In this document: piece by piece, positions 8,626-16,014 of the stretch
How positions within the stretch are numbered: position 1 is the stretch's first letter
Layout of the letters: each line of letters starts with the position of its first letter
Assembly (NCBI GenBank): GCA_023132895.1
Contig: JAGLXL010000002.1
Coordinates: 1 to 64,000, forward strand
Length of the DNA stretch: 64,000 nt
Direction of reading: 5' to 3'
Origin: Nanobdellota archaeon
GTDB taxonomy: Archaea > Nanobdellota > Nanobdellia > Woesearchaeales > JAGLXL01
Made by a program: the position numbers and the translations under genes
The notes under the pieces: model-generated
Seen by the model: only the letters and a program-made list of their open reading frames with translations
Database searches by the model: none
What the model was told of the DNA's origin: nothing

Positions 8626-9015
8626 TTATTTCTCTGAAACTCTCTTTTCCAAAATTTTAAGATGGGGACCTGATTCTAAATCAGGTGTTCCATGAGGTCC
8701 TGAAAATGGTTTTGTCTGAAAAGAACCAGGAACCTCTTCTGTCCTAAAAGTTGCATCAAATAATTTCCTGAATTTTTCAACTGTCTCAGTACTATATAAA
8801 CGATTATTACCCAAAACATTATAACTCCCTTCTGGAAAATATAAAAAAAGAGGTAGTCCGTCTTGAAAATATAATACTGGACCATCTTTACTTCTCGGGT
8901 AGGACTTTAATTTATAATCAGGACCCCCCAAAGTCTTATATTTTCCACCAGCTTGGATAAACAAATCGCGAATCGTATCTATTAATCTTTTATGTTCTGG
9001 ATTAATCTCAACCAT
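8626..9015 (-). CDS. Conserved-looking small soluble protein, function unknown
   Basis: 129 residues from the ATG at 9015, chosen because GAGGTGA sits 6 nt before it; a GTG three codons earlier lies inside that ribosome site. No signal peptide or membrane segment. Composition is Gly/Pro/aromatic-rich (SKDGPVLYFQDGLPLFLYFPEGSY split by short turns), suggesting a compact beta fold, with a helix near residues 80-95. I do not recognise the family. It lies just upstream of aIF5B in the same direction, 67 nt apart, and may share transcripts with it. Confidence 0.7.
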   Translation of the reverse strand: MVEINPEHKRLIDTIRDLFIQAGGKYKTLGGPDYKLKSYPRSKDGPVLYFQDGLPLFLYFPEGSYNVLGNNRLYSTETVEKFRKLFDATFRTEEVPGSFQTKPFSGPHGTPDLESGPHLKILEKRVSEK

Positions 9016-9106
9016 TATAATCACCTCAAATATTTGACAAGATGAGCAATTATATTAATTTACTGCCACCTCAAATTAGTAGTTATTTCTTATAATTATA
9101 GAAACA

Positions 9107-9120
9107 TTTTTATATAAGTT
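9107..9120 (+). promoter_or_regulatory. TATA box, shared extended form with 14.73 kb promoter
   Basis: TTTTTATATAAGTT sits about 40 nt before a minicistron start and 50 nt before the CDS at 9161. The same extended core (TTATATAAGTTA-like) recurs at 14731-14745 ahead of another exported-protein gene. Confidence 0.55.
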
Positions 9121-9146
9121 ACTCCCACAGAGTAGAAACAAATACC

Positions 9147-9164
9147 ATGGTGACTAAAAAATGA
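9147..9164 (+). other. Possible 5-codon upstream ORF overlapping a start codon
   Basis: ATG at 9147 begins a five-codon frame (M-V-T-K-K-stop) whose TGA overlaps the ATG of the exported protein at 9161 (ATGA). It could couple initiation, or be chance. There is no other ribosome site for the main start. Confidence 0.3.
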
Positions 9165-10054
9165 AACTTTTGAATGGAAATGAAAAAGGTTTTGGAAAAG
9201 CGAAGCTTTTACAAAAAAAACTATTCATGATCTTTACTGTTTTTATCTTAATGAGTTCTCTTGTCTCAGCACAAGACATCAATAATATTAACTTAATCGA
9301 GGATAAAATTCAAGATACGCTTGAAGATGCTCCTTTGTTATCAGGATTCATCAAAAACTCAGAGATTTGCGTCATTGTTCACAAAGACAATGAAGTTTAT
9401 TCTTTTGACGTTAACTACGAAGGAGATGATGATGTCGATGTCAAATACAATTACAATTTTATGTGCGACGGAGTTGAAGAAGAAGATTTTATTGTCAATT
9501 TCATCAACTATAATTATTTTGACAATCTTGCAGAACATGTTGAAGAATTTAGTATTAGAAAAATCCGTTCTTTAGTTTCCTTAATTATAATCGGAGCTAA
9601 GATGGATTATTACCAAATCTTACCTTCAAAATTCTTAGAACTCGGTGGAAAAATAATCTGGAATGCAGAAACTCAAGCTAAATATTCAAATATTTTCAAA
9701 TATGCTAGTAAATTCACCAAAGGTAAAGTCTCTCAGCGACCTCGACCTTATAGCGAAAGATATCACCGAAATTATGTTCCAGAGCCTGAAGCACCTGAAC
9801 AACCAGTCATTGATAATGGTGGAGAAGTTATTGAGGAAGAAGAAGTAATCGAAGTTACTGAAGTTGAAGAAGTTCCTGAAGAAGAAACAGTTACTCCTCC
9901 AAAACCAGAACTTTCACCTTTTGAAGAAGATGAAGAAGAAACTGAGGAAGAAAACTTAGTTATTAAAGATATCCACATCACCGACTTCGAAAAAACTGTA
10001 GGAGAAAAACGACCTTATAGTATGAGAATCGATAGGCGCTCAGTGAGCAAATAA
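9161..10054 (+). CDS. Exported acidic protein with Glu/Pro-rich tail
   Basis: 297 residues. The first 20 residues are charged, then a hydrophobic segment (about 23-40, LFMIFTVFILMSSLVSA) acts as a signal peptide with an unusually long n-region. If translation began later, for example at the Met near residue 24, the signal would be conventional. The mature part begins with a roughly 150-residue domain (residues 42-190) rich in Asp/Asn. A Pro/Glu-rich tail (about 200-265) and a short basic end follow. The long n-region contains a perfect 15-bp hairpin (AAAAGCgaaGCTTTT, 9197-9211). No enzymatic motif is seen; likely a secreted or wall-associated protein. Confidence 0.7.
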   Translation: MKLLNGNEKGFGKAKLLQKKLFMIFTVFILMSSLVSAQDINNINLIEDKIQDTLEDAPLLSGFIKNSEICVIVHKDNEVYSFDVNYEGDDDVDVKYNYNFMCDGVEEEDFIVNFINYNYFDNLAEHVEEFSIRKIRSLVSLIIIGAKMDYYQILPSKFLELGGKIIWNAETQAKYSNIFKYASKFTKGKVSQRPRPYSERYHRNYVPEPEAPEQPVIDNGGEVIEEEEVIEVTEVEEVPEEETVTPPKPELSPFEEDEEETEEENLVIKDIHITDFEKTVGEKRPYSMRIDRRSVSK

Positions 10055-10055
10055 G

Positions 10056-10067
10056 TTTTTATACTTT
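10056..10067 (+). promoter_or_regulatory. TATA box for trm1
   Basis: TTTTTATACTTT is centred 27 nt before the ATG at 10088, implying a leaderless transcript. It begins two bases after the stop of the preceding gene. Confidence 0.55.
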
Positions 10068-10087
10068 AATTTTTTATTTCTTATTCT

Positions 10088-11134
10088 ATGCTTAAAACAA
10101 TAACAGAAGGCCAGGCTGTAATCAAAGCCCATACTGGAAAAATCAGTAGAGAACTCCCTGTCTTTTACAATCCAGTTATGAAAAGCAACAGAGACATTTC
10201 CATCGAAGTTCTCAAAACATTGAACAAAAAAAATAGGCAGATAGCCCTTCCTTTAGCTGCTTCAGGTATCAGAGGAATCAGATTTATCAAAGAACTCCCA
10301 AAATCAATCATTAAAAATATAACTTTCAACGATTTCGACAAAAAAGCAGTCAACTCAATCAAAAACAATCTCAAACTAAATAAAATCAAAAGTAAAAAGA
10401 TCCAAATCAAAAACCAGGAAGCTAATCTTTTCCTTCTTCAATCAACAGGTTTTGATTATATTGATATCGACCCATTTGGCAGCCCCAATCCTTTCCTTAA
10501 CAATGCCATCCAAAGACTAGCCAGAGATGGAATTCTTGCCGTCACCTCAACAGACACCTCAGCTCTTACTGGTACTTTTCCCAAAGTTACCAGGAGAAAA
10601 TACTGGGCCACTTCTTTCAAAAATGAAATGATGCATGAATTAGGATTAAGAATTCTTATCAGAAAAATACAATTAATAGGAACACAATTTGAAAAGGCCC
10701 TCACCCCCATTCTAGCTTACTACAAAGACCACTACTTTAGAATTTATTTCCAAAACAAAAAATCAAAAGAAGCCTGCGACCAAATCATCAAACAACACCA
10801 ATTCTTCTTGTACAACCCAAAAACTCTCGAAAGAAAAATTTCAAAATACAATCAAGAAAATAATTTCATTGTCATAGGTCCATTGTGGACAGGAGATTTA
10901 TTCAACAAAAACTTGACAAAGAAAATCAGGACCAAAGATAAATTTCTCAACATCATCAAAAAAGAATCAAACATAGTAGGATTCTACGACCTCCATAAAA
11001 TTGCCAAAACTTACAAAATCAATATCAAATCAACACAAAAAACAATCCAGAATCTAAAAGCAACACCAACTCACTTCTCAACTACAGGATTCAAAACAAA
11101 TCTCAAGATAAAAGAAATTCTAAAGAAAATTTAA
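10088..11134 (+). CDS. trm1: tRNA (guanine26-N2)-dimethyltransferase Trm1
   Basis: 348 residues, close to other archaeal Trm1 proteins. The enzyme uses S-adenosylmethionine to make N2,N2-dimethylguanosine at tRNA position 26. Visible: the N-terminal EGQAVIKAHT and VFYNPVMKSNRDIS segments typical of Trm1, the SAM-binding motif LPLAASGIRGIRF (about residues 55-68), the catalytic DIDPFGSPNPFL (about 125-136), and a TSTDTSALTG stretch. The C-terminal third is Lys-rich and includes a winged-helix-like region. Probably leaderless, as its TATA box lies at 10056-10067. Convergent with the EF-1beta gene (4-nt overlap). Confidence 0.95.
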   Translation: MLKTITEGQAVIKAHTGKISRELPVFYNPVMKSNRDISIEVLKTLNKKNRQIALPLAASGIRGIRFIKELPKSIIKNITFNDFDKKAVNSIKNNLKLNKIKSKKIQIKNQEANLFLLQSTGFDYIDIDPFGSPNPFLNNAIQRLARDGILAVTSTDTSALTGTFPKVTRRKYWATSFKNEMMHELGLRILIRKIQLIGTQFEKALTPILAYYKDHYFRIYFQNKKSKEACDQIIKQHQFFLYNPKTLERKISKYNQENNFIVIGPLWTGDLFNKNLTKKIRTKDKFLNIIKKESNIVGFYDLHKIAKTYKINIKSTQKTIQNLKATPTHFSTTGFKTNLKIKEILKKI

Positions 11135-11418
11135 CCAATCGCTCTTCTTACATCAACAACTTCAAATGACTGCACTCCTTCAATAGCAGTAATCTTATCT
11201 TCAATCGCATCTGGGCTGCCTTTTGCTTCATCCATTGTAAAAATAATTTTCAGAGCTTTTAATCCAAAAGCTACTGGTTCAATTTCCACTTTCTGGTCCT
11301 CTGGACTATCACGACCTGTAAACTCTCTAATCAAAACTTGTACTTTTTCTTGAATATCTTCCAGATTGACTTCTGGAGAAGTAGGCATGATTTTCACTGT
11401 CACAACTGCCACAGCCAT
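11131..11418 (-). CDS. ef1b: Elongation factor 1-beta (aEF1B)
   Basis: 95 residues, the normal size for archaeal EF-1beta, the nucleotide-exchange factor of EF-1alpha. The ATG at 11418 is chosen over a frame reaching 11448 because MAVAVVTVKIMPTSPEV matches the family's first beta strand and because it starts one base after the zinc-ribbon stop. The beta-alpha-beta repeats typical of the exchange domain are visible, including EPVAFGLKALKIIFTMDE and the closing VQSFEVVDVRRAIG. Last gene of an apparent RtcA, zinc-ribbon, EF-1beta operon. Confidence 0.93.
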   Translation of the reverse strand: MAVAVVTVKIMPTSPEVNLEDIQEKVQVLIREFTGRDSPEDQKVEIEPVAFGLKALKIIFTMDEAKGSPDAIEDKITAIEGVQSFEVVDVRRAIG

Positions 11419-11419
11419 T

Positions 11420-11590
11420 TTAATTTGGTCCCTCAAAACCACATTCATAACATTTGTATGGTGCTGCTATTTTCCTACAGTCACCGCATCTAATTATAGT
11501 GGTTTTGCCGCATTTTGGACAAGGAAACATTGTACTACCTGAAATTACATCAATTCTTCTCTTGCATGAAGTGCATTTATTTTCTGCCAT
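11420..11590 (-). CDS. Four-CxxC zinc-ribbon protein (HVO_2753-like)
   Basis: 56 residues, ATG at 11590 and TAA at 11422-11420, one base before EF-1beta. Four CxxC knuckles are present: CTSC, CPKC, CGDC, CYEC, enough for two zinc sites. The size, the GSTMFPCPKCG segment and the final YKCYECGFEGP match the small archaeal double zinc-ribbon proteins that are commonly encoded next to EF-1beta and are thought to bind RNA. The function is not established from sequence. Confidence 0.88.
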   Translation of the reverse strand: MAENKCTSCKRRIDVISGSTMFPCPKCGKTTIIRCGDCRKIAAPYKCYECGFEGPN

Positions 11591-11621
11591 AAACTATCAA
11601 AATCAAGAAGTTATTTATAAA

Positions 11622-11800
11622 AGTTGCGTTGAACGTAACCCAGAAAACCAACTCAGTTGGTGCCAGAAGTTTTGCTTCTAAGCAAGTTGAAAACTTTTTC
11701 GCTGGTTGCGCACAGCAACCCAGAAAACCAACGCAGTTGGTGCCAGAAGCCACTTTACGTGGTGCCAGAGGCTCGCCTCTGAGCACTTTGCTTCTGAGCA
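11622..11800 (-). repeat. Array of nested palindromic repeats between rtcA and zinc-ribbon gene
   Basis: Almost every base between the two genes falls in a hairpin. A 33-bp segment at 11637-11669 recurs at 11717-11749 with one change, giving an 80-bp period. Each unit holds a GTTGC...GCAAC-type arm, CCAAC-x-CAGTTGG and CAGAAG...CTTCT. In the second unit another palindrome (GTGC-CAGAGGC-tc-GCCTCTG-AGCAC, 11762-11785 approx.) sits inside the arms CAGAAGC (11744-11750) and GCTTCTG (11790-11796), as if one element had inserted in another. The same core occurs inside the PUA gene at 6642-6680. Confidence 0.85.
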
Positions 11801-12850
11801 TTATTTTGATTTTCGCTGTTTTTCTACTGAAATCAAATTATCCTTAATTTTGAACTTCACATCTAAGAATTTTTCTACAGCATAGATATTACTCTCTACA
11901 TGCTTGGTAACCTCAACTACTTTCATCTGGCCGCCAACCAAACCTAATAAAGGAATCAACTGGTCTGCTAAATGCCCATCAACAATTCCATCACTATCAA
12001 TCTCAGCAATCAGATTCTTAGCAGCTTCTTCACCAACTTTTTCAGAGGGTTTGCCTCTCTCACCAAAACTACTTCCTCCAAGACGAACAGGATTCAAATG
12101 ATCCTCTCCCTCAAAAACAGCCCACAACACAATTCCAGTTCCAGGGTTTAAAGTCTCACCATATTCTTTGCTGATATTAATAGGCACTTCATATTTACCC
12201 AATGTCTTCTGAGCAGCTCTCGCCTGTCTCTCAGTTACTTGAGCTTTTTCCAAATCCTTAGAAGCATAACTCACTCCTTTTATTTGAACTAAATCTCCTC
12301 TTGTAACCAAATCTACTGAAACAACATCATCCAACTTTTTTGGTGTAACACTTAACTCAACAATTCCTCCACCTTTTGGATAATAACCTCTCTTCAAAAT
12401 TTTAAAATCAATTTTTGAAGCCAGTTTATTCAAATGCGGCAGCAAAACATTCTGAAAATATTCAACAGGCGCCTGCCACTTACCGCACGTCCCGCCAATT
12501 ATCTTCAAAGTTATTTTCTTAGGTGCAAAAAAACACGGCCATGAGACAGCCTGCAACAACAAGGTAATTGACCCTGCTGTCCCAATATCAATTTCAAACT
12601 TGCCGCCTTTTATTTTCCCAGGAGTAAACTCCAAAACATCAGAACCAACTGCAACAGAATTAGTCTTAGCATCACAAATCTTTTTCAAAGCAGTAATACA
12701 AGCTAAATGCTGTGCTTTCAACCCACTTTTCTCACGTCCAGCTCTAATCTTAACCGCTTTAAAACCCTTCCCAGTAATTGCAGAAAGTGCCAAAGCAGTT
12801 CTAATAATTTGGCCGCCACCTTCACCATAAGAACCATCTATTTCTATCAT
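11801..12850 (-). CDS. rtcA: RNA 3'-terminal phosphate cyclase
   Basis: 349 residues, the usual RtcA length. The enzyme converts RNA 3'-phosphate ends to 2',3'-cyclic phosphates through an enzyme-AMP intermediate. The N-terminal IDGSYGEGGGQIIRTALAL (residues 3-21) is the family signature. KIRAGREKSGLKAQHL and a GGTCGKWQAPVEYF-like segment follow, and the catalytic His is expected in VTKHVESN (about residue 313). A Lys-rich tail ends it. It heads the operon with the zinc-ribbon and EF-1beta genes, separated by the palindromic array, which could modulate read-through. Confidence 0.95.
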   Translation of the reverse strand: MIEIDGSYGEGGGQIIRTALALSAITGKGFKAVKIRAGREKSGLKAQHLACITALKKICDAKTNSVAVGSDVLEFTPGKIKGGKFEIDIGTAGSITLLLQAVSWPCFFAPKKITLKIIGGTCGKWQAPVEYFQNVLLPHLNKLASKIDFKILKRGYYPKGGGIVELSVTPKKLDDVVSVDLVTRGDLVQIKGVSYASKDLEKAQVTERQARAAQKTLGKYEVPINISKEYGETLNPGTGIVLWAVFEGEDHLNPVRLGGSSFGERGKPSEKVGEEAAKNLIAEIDSDGIVDGHLADQLIPLLGLVGGQMKVVEVTKHVESNIYAVEKFLDVKFKIKDNLISVEKQRKSK

Positions 12851-12900
12851 ATAATAGATTATTACTCAGTTTTATTTAATTTTTACTAAAAAAACAAAAA

Positions 12901-12912
12901 CTTTAATAAAAA
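12901..12912 (+). promoter_or_regulatory. TATA-like box for tRNA-Trp
   Basis: CTTTAATAAAAA is centred about 30 nt before the tRNA 5' end at 12937, fitting an archaeal tRNA promoter. Confidence 0.45.
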
Positions 12913-12936
12913 CCCAAAAATATCTTAAACTTACCC

Positions 12937-13055
12937 GGGGCTGTAGTCCAATCCGGCTAAGACAACCGGCTCCAGTTATGGAGCATTGAGTCGAAAGACG
13001 ATGATAAACTCGTGGTTGATACCGGTTAATCAGGGTTCAAATCCCTGCAGCCCCA
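12937..13055 (+). tRNA. trnW: tRNA-Trp (CCA), intron-containing
   Basis: Acceptor arms GGGGCTG (12937-12943) and CAGCCCC (13048-13054) pair perfectly, with discriminator A at 13055. The D arm lies at 12946-12963 with GG in the loop, and the anticodon stem ACCGG/CCGGT at 12965-12969 and 13022-13026. The anticodon CCA is at 12972-12974. The T arm CAGGG-TTCAAAT-CCCTG is at 13031-13047. Removing 12976-13020 gives loop CTCCAGA, the archaeal tRNA-Trp loop. No CCA is encoded. Introns in tRNA-Trp are common in archaea. Confidence 0.93.
12976..13020 (+). other. tRNA-Trp intron, about 45 nt
   Basis: Placed by the canonical 37/38 position, so the ends are inferred. The 5' boundary region can form a strong hairpin, CTCCA-GTTA-TGGAG, across the anticodon loop and intron, and the textbook 4-bp central helix of a bulge-helix-bulge is not obvious. 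At 45 nt it is too short to carry the full C/D guide RNA found in haloarchaeal tRNA-Trp introns. Confidence 0.7.
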
Positions 13056-13312
13056 CTTCTTATTACATTGTATCTTTCGACATGCTTAGAATTCCTTGGT
13101 TCAATCTCTTTAAAAAATCTGTTAATTTCTTCTTGCCTACACAAATAAAATTTCCATCCCCAACATTTTTTGTCATAATTATATTCTTTTTGAATTTTTG
13201 TTGGATTAAAATTAAGTTTTACAATAGCTTCACGTAATGACTCAATCAGTTCAAAACATCCAAATTTAAATTGAATTTGAGCAAACCAATCATACTTTCT
13301 ATAAACACAAAG
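13056..13312 (-). pseudogene. Remnant resembling a LAGLIDADG endonuclease C-terminus
   Basis: An open frame on the minus strand runs from a stop at 13313-13315 down into the tRNA gene without a start codon of its own. It reads KYDWFAQIQFKFG, CFELIESLREAIVKLNF and WGWKFYLCRQEEINRFFKEI. The pattern of a helix, a W.FYL strand and a terminal helix resembles the last part of LAGLIDADG homing endonucleases. It has no catalytic motif and ends by reading into tRNA sequence, so it is a fragment. The family call is tentative. Confidence 0.35.
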
Positions 13313-13431
13313 CTAATCGAAGATTAAACGTCATTGTCCAGGATTTCAAAATCCCAGATGGAATCAAAGCAGAACTCAGAAACGCTGACTTTCCTTTAAT
13401 CCATGATTTAATTGGCAAATATTTAGAATAA
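13270..13431 (+). other. Short open-frame fragment, unassigned
   Basis: An open stretch ending at the TAA 13429-13431 reads RRLNVIVQDFKIPDGIKAEL and then FPLIHDLIGKYLE. It looks protein-like at its end but has no start and overlaps the minus-strand remnant. It may be the 3' end of a lost gene. With 13056-13312 it accounts for most of the 447 bases between the tRNA and the permease gene. Confidence 0.3.
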
Positions 13432-13502
13432 TCTCAGCGTCCCCACTTTTCTCTTAAAACAAAACAATAAGATTTAATAATCCTAAAAAACTTCTAAAAA
13501 AC

Positions 13503-14693
13503 ATGTTCAAAAAAAGAGGTCATAAAAAAGAATACCAGGGATTTTTCTCTAGAAATAAGCTTTGGATGGCTTCTGCCACTTTGATGGGTACTGTTATTGG
13601 TGCCGGTGTCTTAGGCATACCTTATGTCATTGCACAAAGTGGCCTCACTTTAGGAATCATTAATCTTGTTGTTGTTGGTTTTGCCCTTTTAGTCCTCCAC
13701 CTCTGCCTCGGAGAAATCTCCCTAAGAACCAAAGGTTTCCACCAATTGTCAGGCTATATGGAAAAATATCTTGGCAAAGCAGGAAAACATTTCATGGCTT
13801 TCTCTATGATTGTTGGGATTTATGGCGCCATGACTGCTTATATTATTGGAGAAGGAGAAATTCTAAAAACCATCTTTGGTGGTCATCCTTTAATTTACTC
13901 CCTAGTTTTTTTTGTCCTTGTCTCAGTAATAATATACTCTGGTCTCAAAGCCACTGGCCGCGCAGAAATGATCGTCACTGCTTTAATGGTTCTTATTGTT
14001 CTAGTTATTGGTATTTTTTCCTTTGATAAAATAAACACCAGTCACTTCGTCGGTCTCCATTGGGCCAATATCTTCCTACCCTATGGGGTCATTTTATTTG
14101 CTTTTGTTGGTACAGCTGCCATTCCAGAACTTAGGGAGGAGTTAGAAGGAGAAAGGCATAAGATGAAAAAAGCCATCTTCATTGGCAGCGCCATTCCCAT
14201 CATCATCTACTTATTCTTTGCCGTTGTCGTCATTGGCCTTGTCGGACTCAGCAATTTCAACTCTTTAGCCCCAAATGACCGCATCGCCACTATTGCCCTT
14301 GCCCTTTTCGCCAACCCCACTTTAGGACTTGCTGCCAATATCTTTGCTATTTTTGCCATGTTCACATCTTTCCTCGGCCTCGGCTTGGCTTTAAAACAAA
14401 TGTATGAATATGATTATCATTTCAAAAAATATTGGGCTTATGCTCTCACCATTATCCCACCAGTAATAATAGCTGTCTCAGGCCTCACCCATTTCATTGC
14501 TGTTTTAGGCTTTACTGGAGCTATTGCTGGCGGTGTTGATGGCATCTTAATCATGCTTGCTTATTGGAAAGCCAAAAGATACGGAGAAAGAAAACCAGAA
14601 TACACCTTAAAAATCGGAAAGATTATAACTGGGCTCTTAATTCTCATGTTCTCTCTAGGAATCATTTACCAGCTCTGGAAAACCCTATTTTAA
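13503..14693 (+). CDS. Amino-acid permease (aromatic amino acid/HAAAP or APC type)
   Basis: 396 residues with about 11 membrane helices. The first helix has ATLMGTVIGAGVLGIPYVIA (residues 24-43), the unwound GxGxLGIPY motif of APC-superfamily transporters that binds the amino-acid backbone. Other hydrophobic segments are spread evenly, with charged loops such as ELREELEGERHKMKKA (about 204-219) in the cytoplasm. The family includes tyrosine/tryptophan and general amino-acid importers; substrate cannot be told from sequence. A single gene with TATA-like sequence near 13468. For an organism with limited biosynthesis, amino-acid uptake would be expected. Confidence 0.88.
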   Translation: MFKKRGHKKEYQGFFSRNKLWMASATLMGTVIGAGVLGIPYVIAQSGLTLGIINLVVVGFALLVLHLCLGEISLRTKGFHQLSGYMEKYLGKAGKHFMAFSMIVGIYGAMTAYIIGEGEILKTIFGGHPLIYSLVFFVLVSVIIYSGLKATGRAEMIVTALMVLIVLVIGIFSFDKINTSHFVGLHWANIFLPYGVILFAFVGTAAIPELREELEGERHKMKKAIFIGSAIPIIIYLFFAVVVIGLVGLSNFNSLAPNDRIATIALALFANPTLGLAANIFAIFAMFTSFLGLGLALKQMYEYDYHFKKYWAYALTIIPPVIIAVSGLTHFIAVLGFTGAIAGGVDGILIMLAYWKAKRYGERKPEYTLKIGKIITGLLILMFSLGIIYQLWKTLF

Positions 14694-14730
14694 CCAGAGT
14701 TCTACTCAATAGTAGTAACTAATTAGAAAG

Positions 14731-14745
14731 GTTTATATATAAGTT
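14731..14745 (+). promoter_or_regulatory. TATA box, extended TATATATAAGTTA form
   Basis: GTTTATATATAAGTT lies 70-84 nt before the ATG at 14815, leaving a leader of about 55 nt that ends with a strong ribosome site (AGGGGGT, 14800-14806). A CTACT-caat-AGTAG inverted repeat lies just upstream (14702-14715). Confidence 0.6.
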
Positions 14746-14814
14746 AGTTCTAAATCACAAAAAAGAGAGGTTCTTGATATAAGTTTTATAATAATCCTTA
14801 GGGGGTAATCCAAA

Positions 14815-15993
14815 ATGAATAAAAAAATCAAATACACAGGTGCTGGTTTAGGTGGTACCGCTGTTCTTTTCTTAGCAGGTGTTATAGGATATCACATGAG
14901 AAATCAAGATGTTCAACCAGCTGCTGCTATTTTACCACCAAAAGATTTACAAACAGAAAATGATGATCTCAAAAAAGAAAATCAAGGATTAGAAAAAGAA
15001 AATGAAAGTCTTGATAAAAAGATTATAGTCTTAGAAGGAGAAAAAGCAAGGATGTTCAATGCCGAACTTGAAAAGCCATTTAATCCAAGAGATACTCAAA
15101 ACTTCAGAGGAACTTATGGAAGTGTACCAAGTTTTATCCGAATTGGAATTGGTGCCACAGACGAACATGATGGTAAATGGCTAGAAGGTAGATATACTTC
15201 AGTCAGTGAAGTCATGGAAAACATCCCTTTACTTACTGAAGTTGTTTTAAAAGCTCAGGAAGGTAGATTTTTCAGACATCAACTTAATCATAACGAATTA
15301 GTAATGCCTATTGCTGTTAGTGGAGAAGTCTCAGCACTTATTGATCTCGGTTACAATCTTAAAGACATCGATACTCTTGCTGTGGGATTATTTACTGGTT
15401 CAAGTTTCGCTGACTTTACTGGCCCTATGAAAAACCAATGGGATTTCAAAGCCGGCCTCAGAGCCCTAGCTAAAGGCAAAGATTGGCAAGTTGATGGTAG
15501 AGCTGGTTATCAATATAGAGAAACAAATTATCCAAGTTTAAATGAAGTTGGACATGGTCCTTTTGCTGAAATACTTGGTTCTCTTTATCTAGGAAAGAAT
15601 TTTACTGCTTTTGGCAATGCAGGTATTAGCTTTTTAGACGGCAGAACAAAAGGTTCTGGTTATAATGTTAATACAGACAACCTCGAAGTCCAATTAGGAG
15701 GCGGTCTTGCTTGGAGTCCAAACAGAATTTTACAATTAAGAGCTTCCATAGACATGTTATATGGTGAAAAAAAATACAGCGGCCCAATCTTCCAAGATGA
15801 CCAATATTCAATGTTTGAAGTAGGTCTTGGTGCTCGTATCACACCTTTTGCTCAATTCCAATATGATTCAAGTAAAAGACTTTTTACACCTACCGAAGAT
15901 CTTTTCTTTGACATTGGTGCTTCAGTTAATCAAAGTCCAGGTAAACCTTTTGATCTAGGTGGCCATATTACAATTGGTAAAAAGATCCAATAA
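14815..15993 (+). CDS. Membrane-anchored coiled-coil protein with beta-barrel-like domain
   Basis: 392 residues. The N-terminus has one hydrophobic helix (about 8-27) as signal or anchor, then a coiled coil (about 46-78, repeating LKKENQGLEKENESL heptads). The rest, about 100-392, has repeated amphipathic beta strands with aromatic ends and Gly/Asn turns, for example LEVQLGGGLAWSPN, LQLRASIDMLYGEK, MFEVGLGARITPFAQFQYD and a C-terminal FDLGGHITIGKKIQ. This alternation resembles bacterial outer-membrane barrels, unexpected in an archaeon. It may instead be a soluble beta structure of the wall. It shares a promoter style with other exported genes; the next gene follows 21 nt later. Confidence 0.7.
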   Translation: MNKKIKYTGAGLGGTAVLFLAGVIGYHMRNQDVQPAAAILPPKDLQTENDDLKKENQGLEKENESLDKKIIVLEGEKARMFNAELEKPFNPRDTQNFRGTYGSVPSFIRIGIGATDEHDGKWLEGRYTSVSEVMENIPLLTEVVLKAQEGRFFRHQLNHNELVMPIAVSGEVSALIDLGYNLKDIDTLAVGLFTGSSFADFTGPMKNQWDFKAGLRALAKGKDWQVDGRAGYQYRETNYPSLNEVGHGPFAEILGSLYLGKNFTAFGNAGISFLDGRTKGSGYNVNTDNLEVQLGGGLAWSPNRILQLRASIDMLYGEKKYSGPIFQDDQYSMFEVGLGARITPFAQFQYDSSKRLFTPTEDLFFDIGASVNQSPGKPFDLGGHITIGKKIQ

Positions 15994-16014
15994 AACCATC
16001 AGGTGATTAAAAAA

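Noticed and set aside
11454-11847. Several short frames in the palindromic array
   Set aside because: They come from inverted-repeat sequence with no ribosome sites and unnatural composition.
12986-13237. 83-codon plus-strand frame through the tRNA-Trp region
   Set aside because: It overlaps the tRNA intron and 3' half and has no protein-like features; the minus strand carries the better remnant.
13020-13450. Integrated element using the tRNA-Trp 3' end as attachment site
   Set aside because: The downstream GTCCCCAC-like sequence near 13440 does not repeat enough of the tRNA 3' end to be an att site, and no integrase is present.
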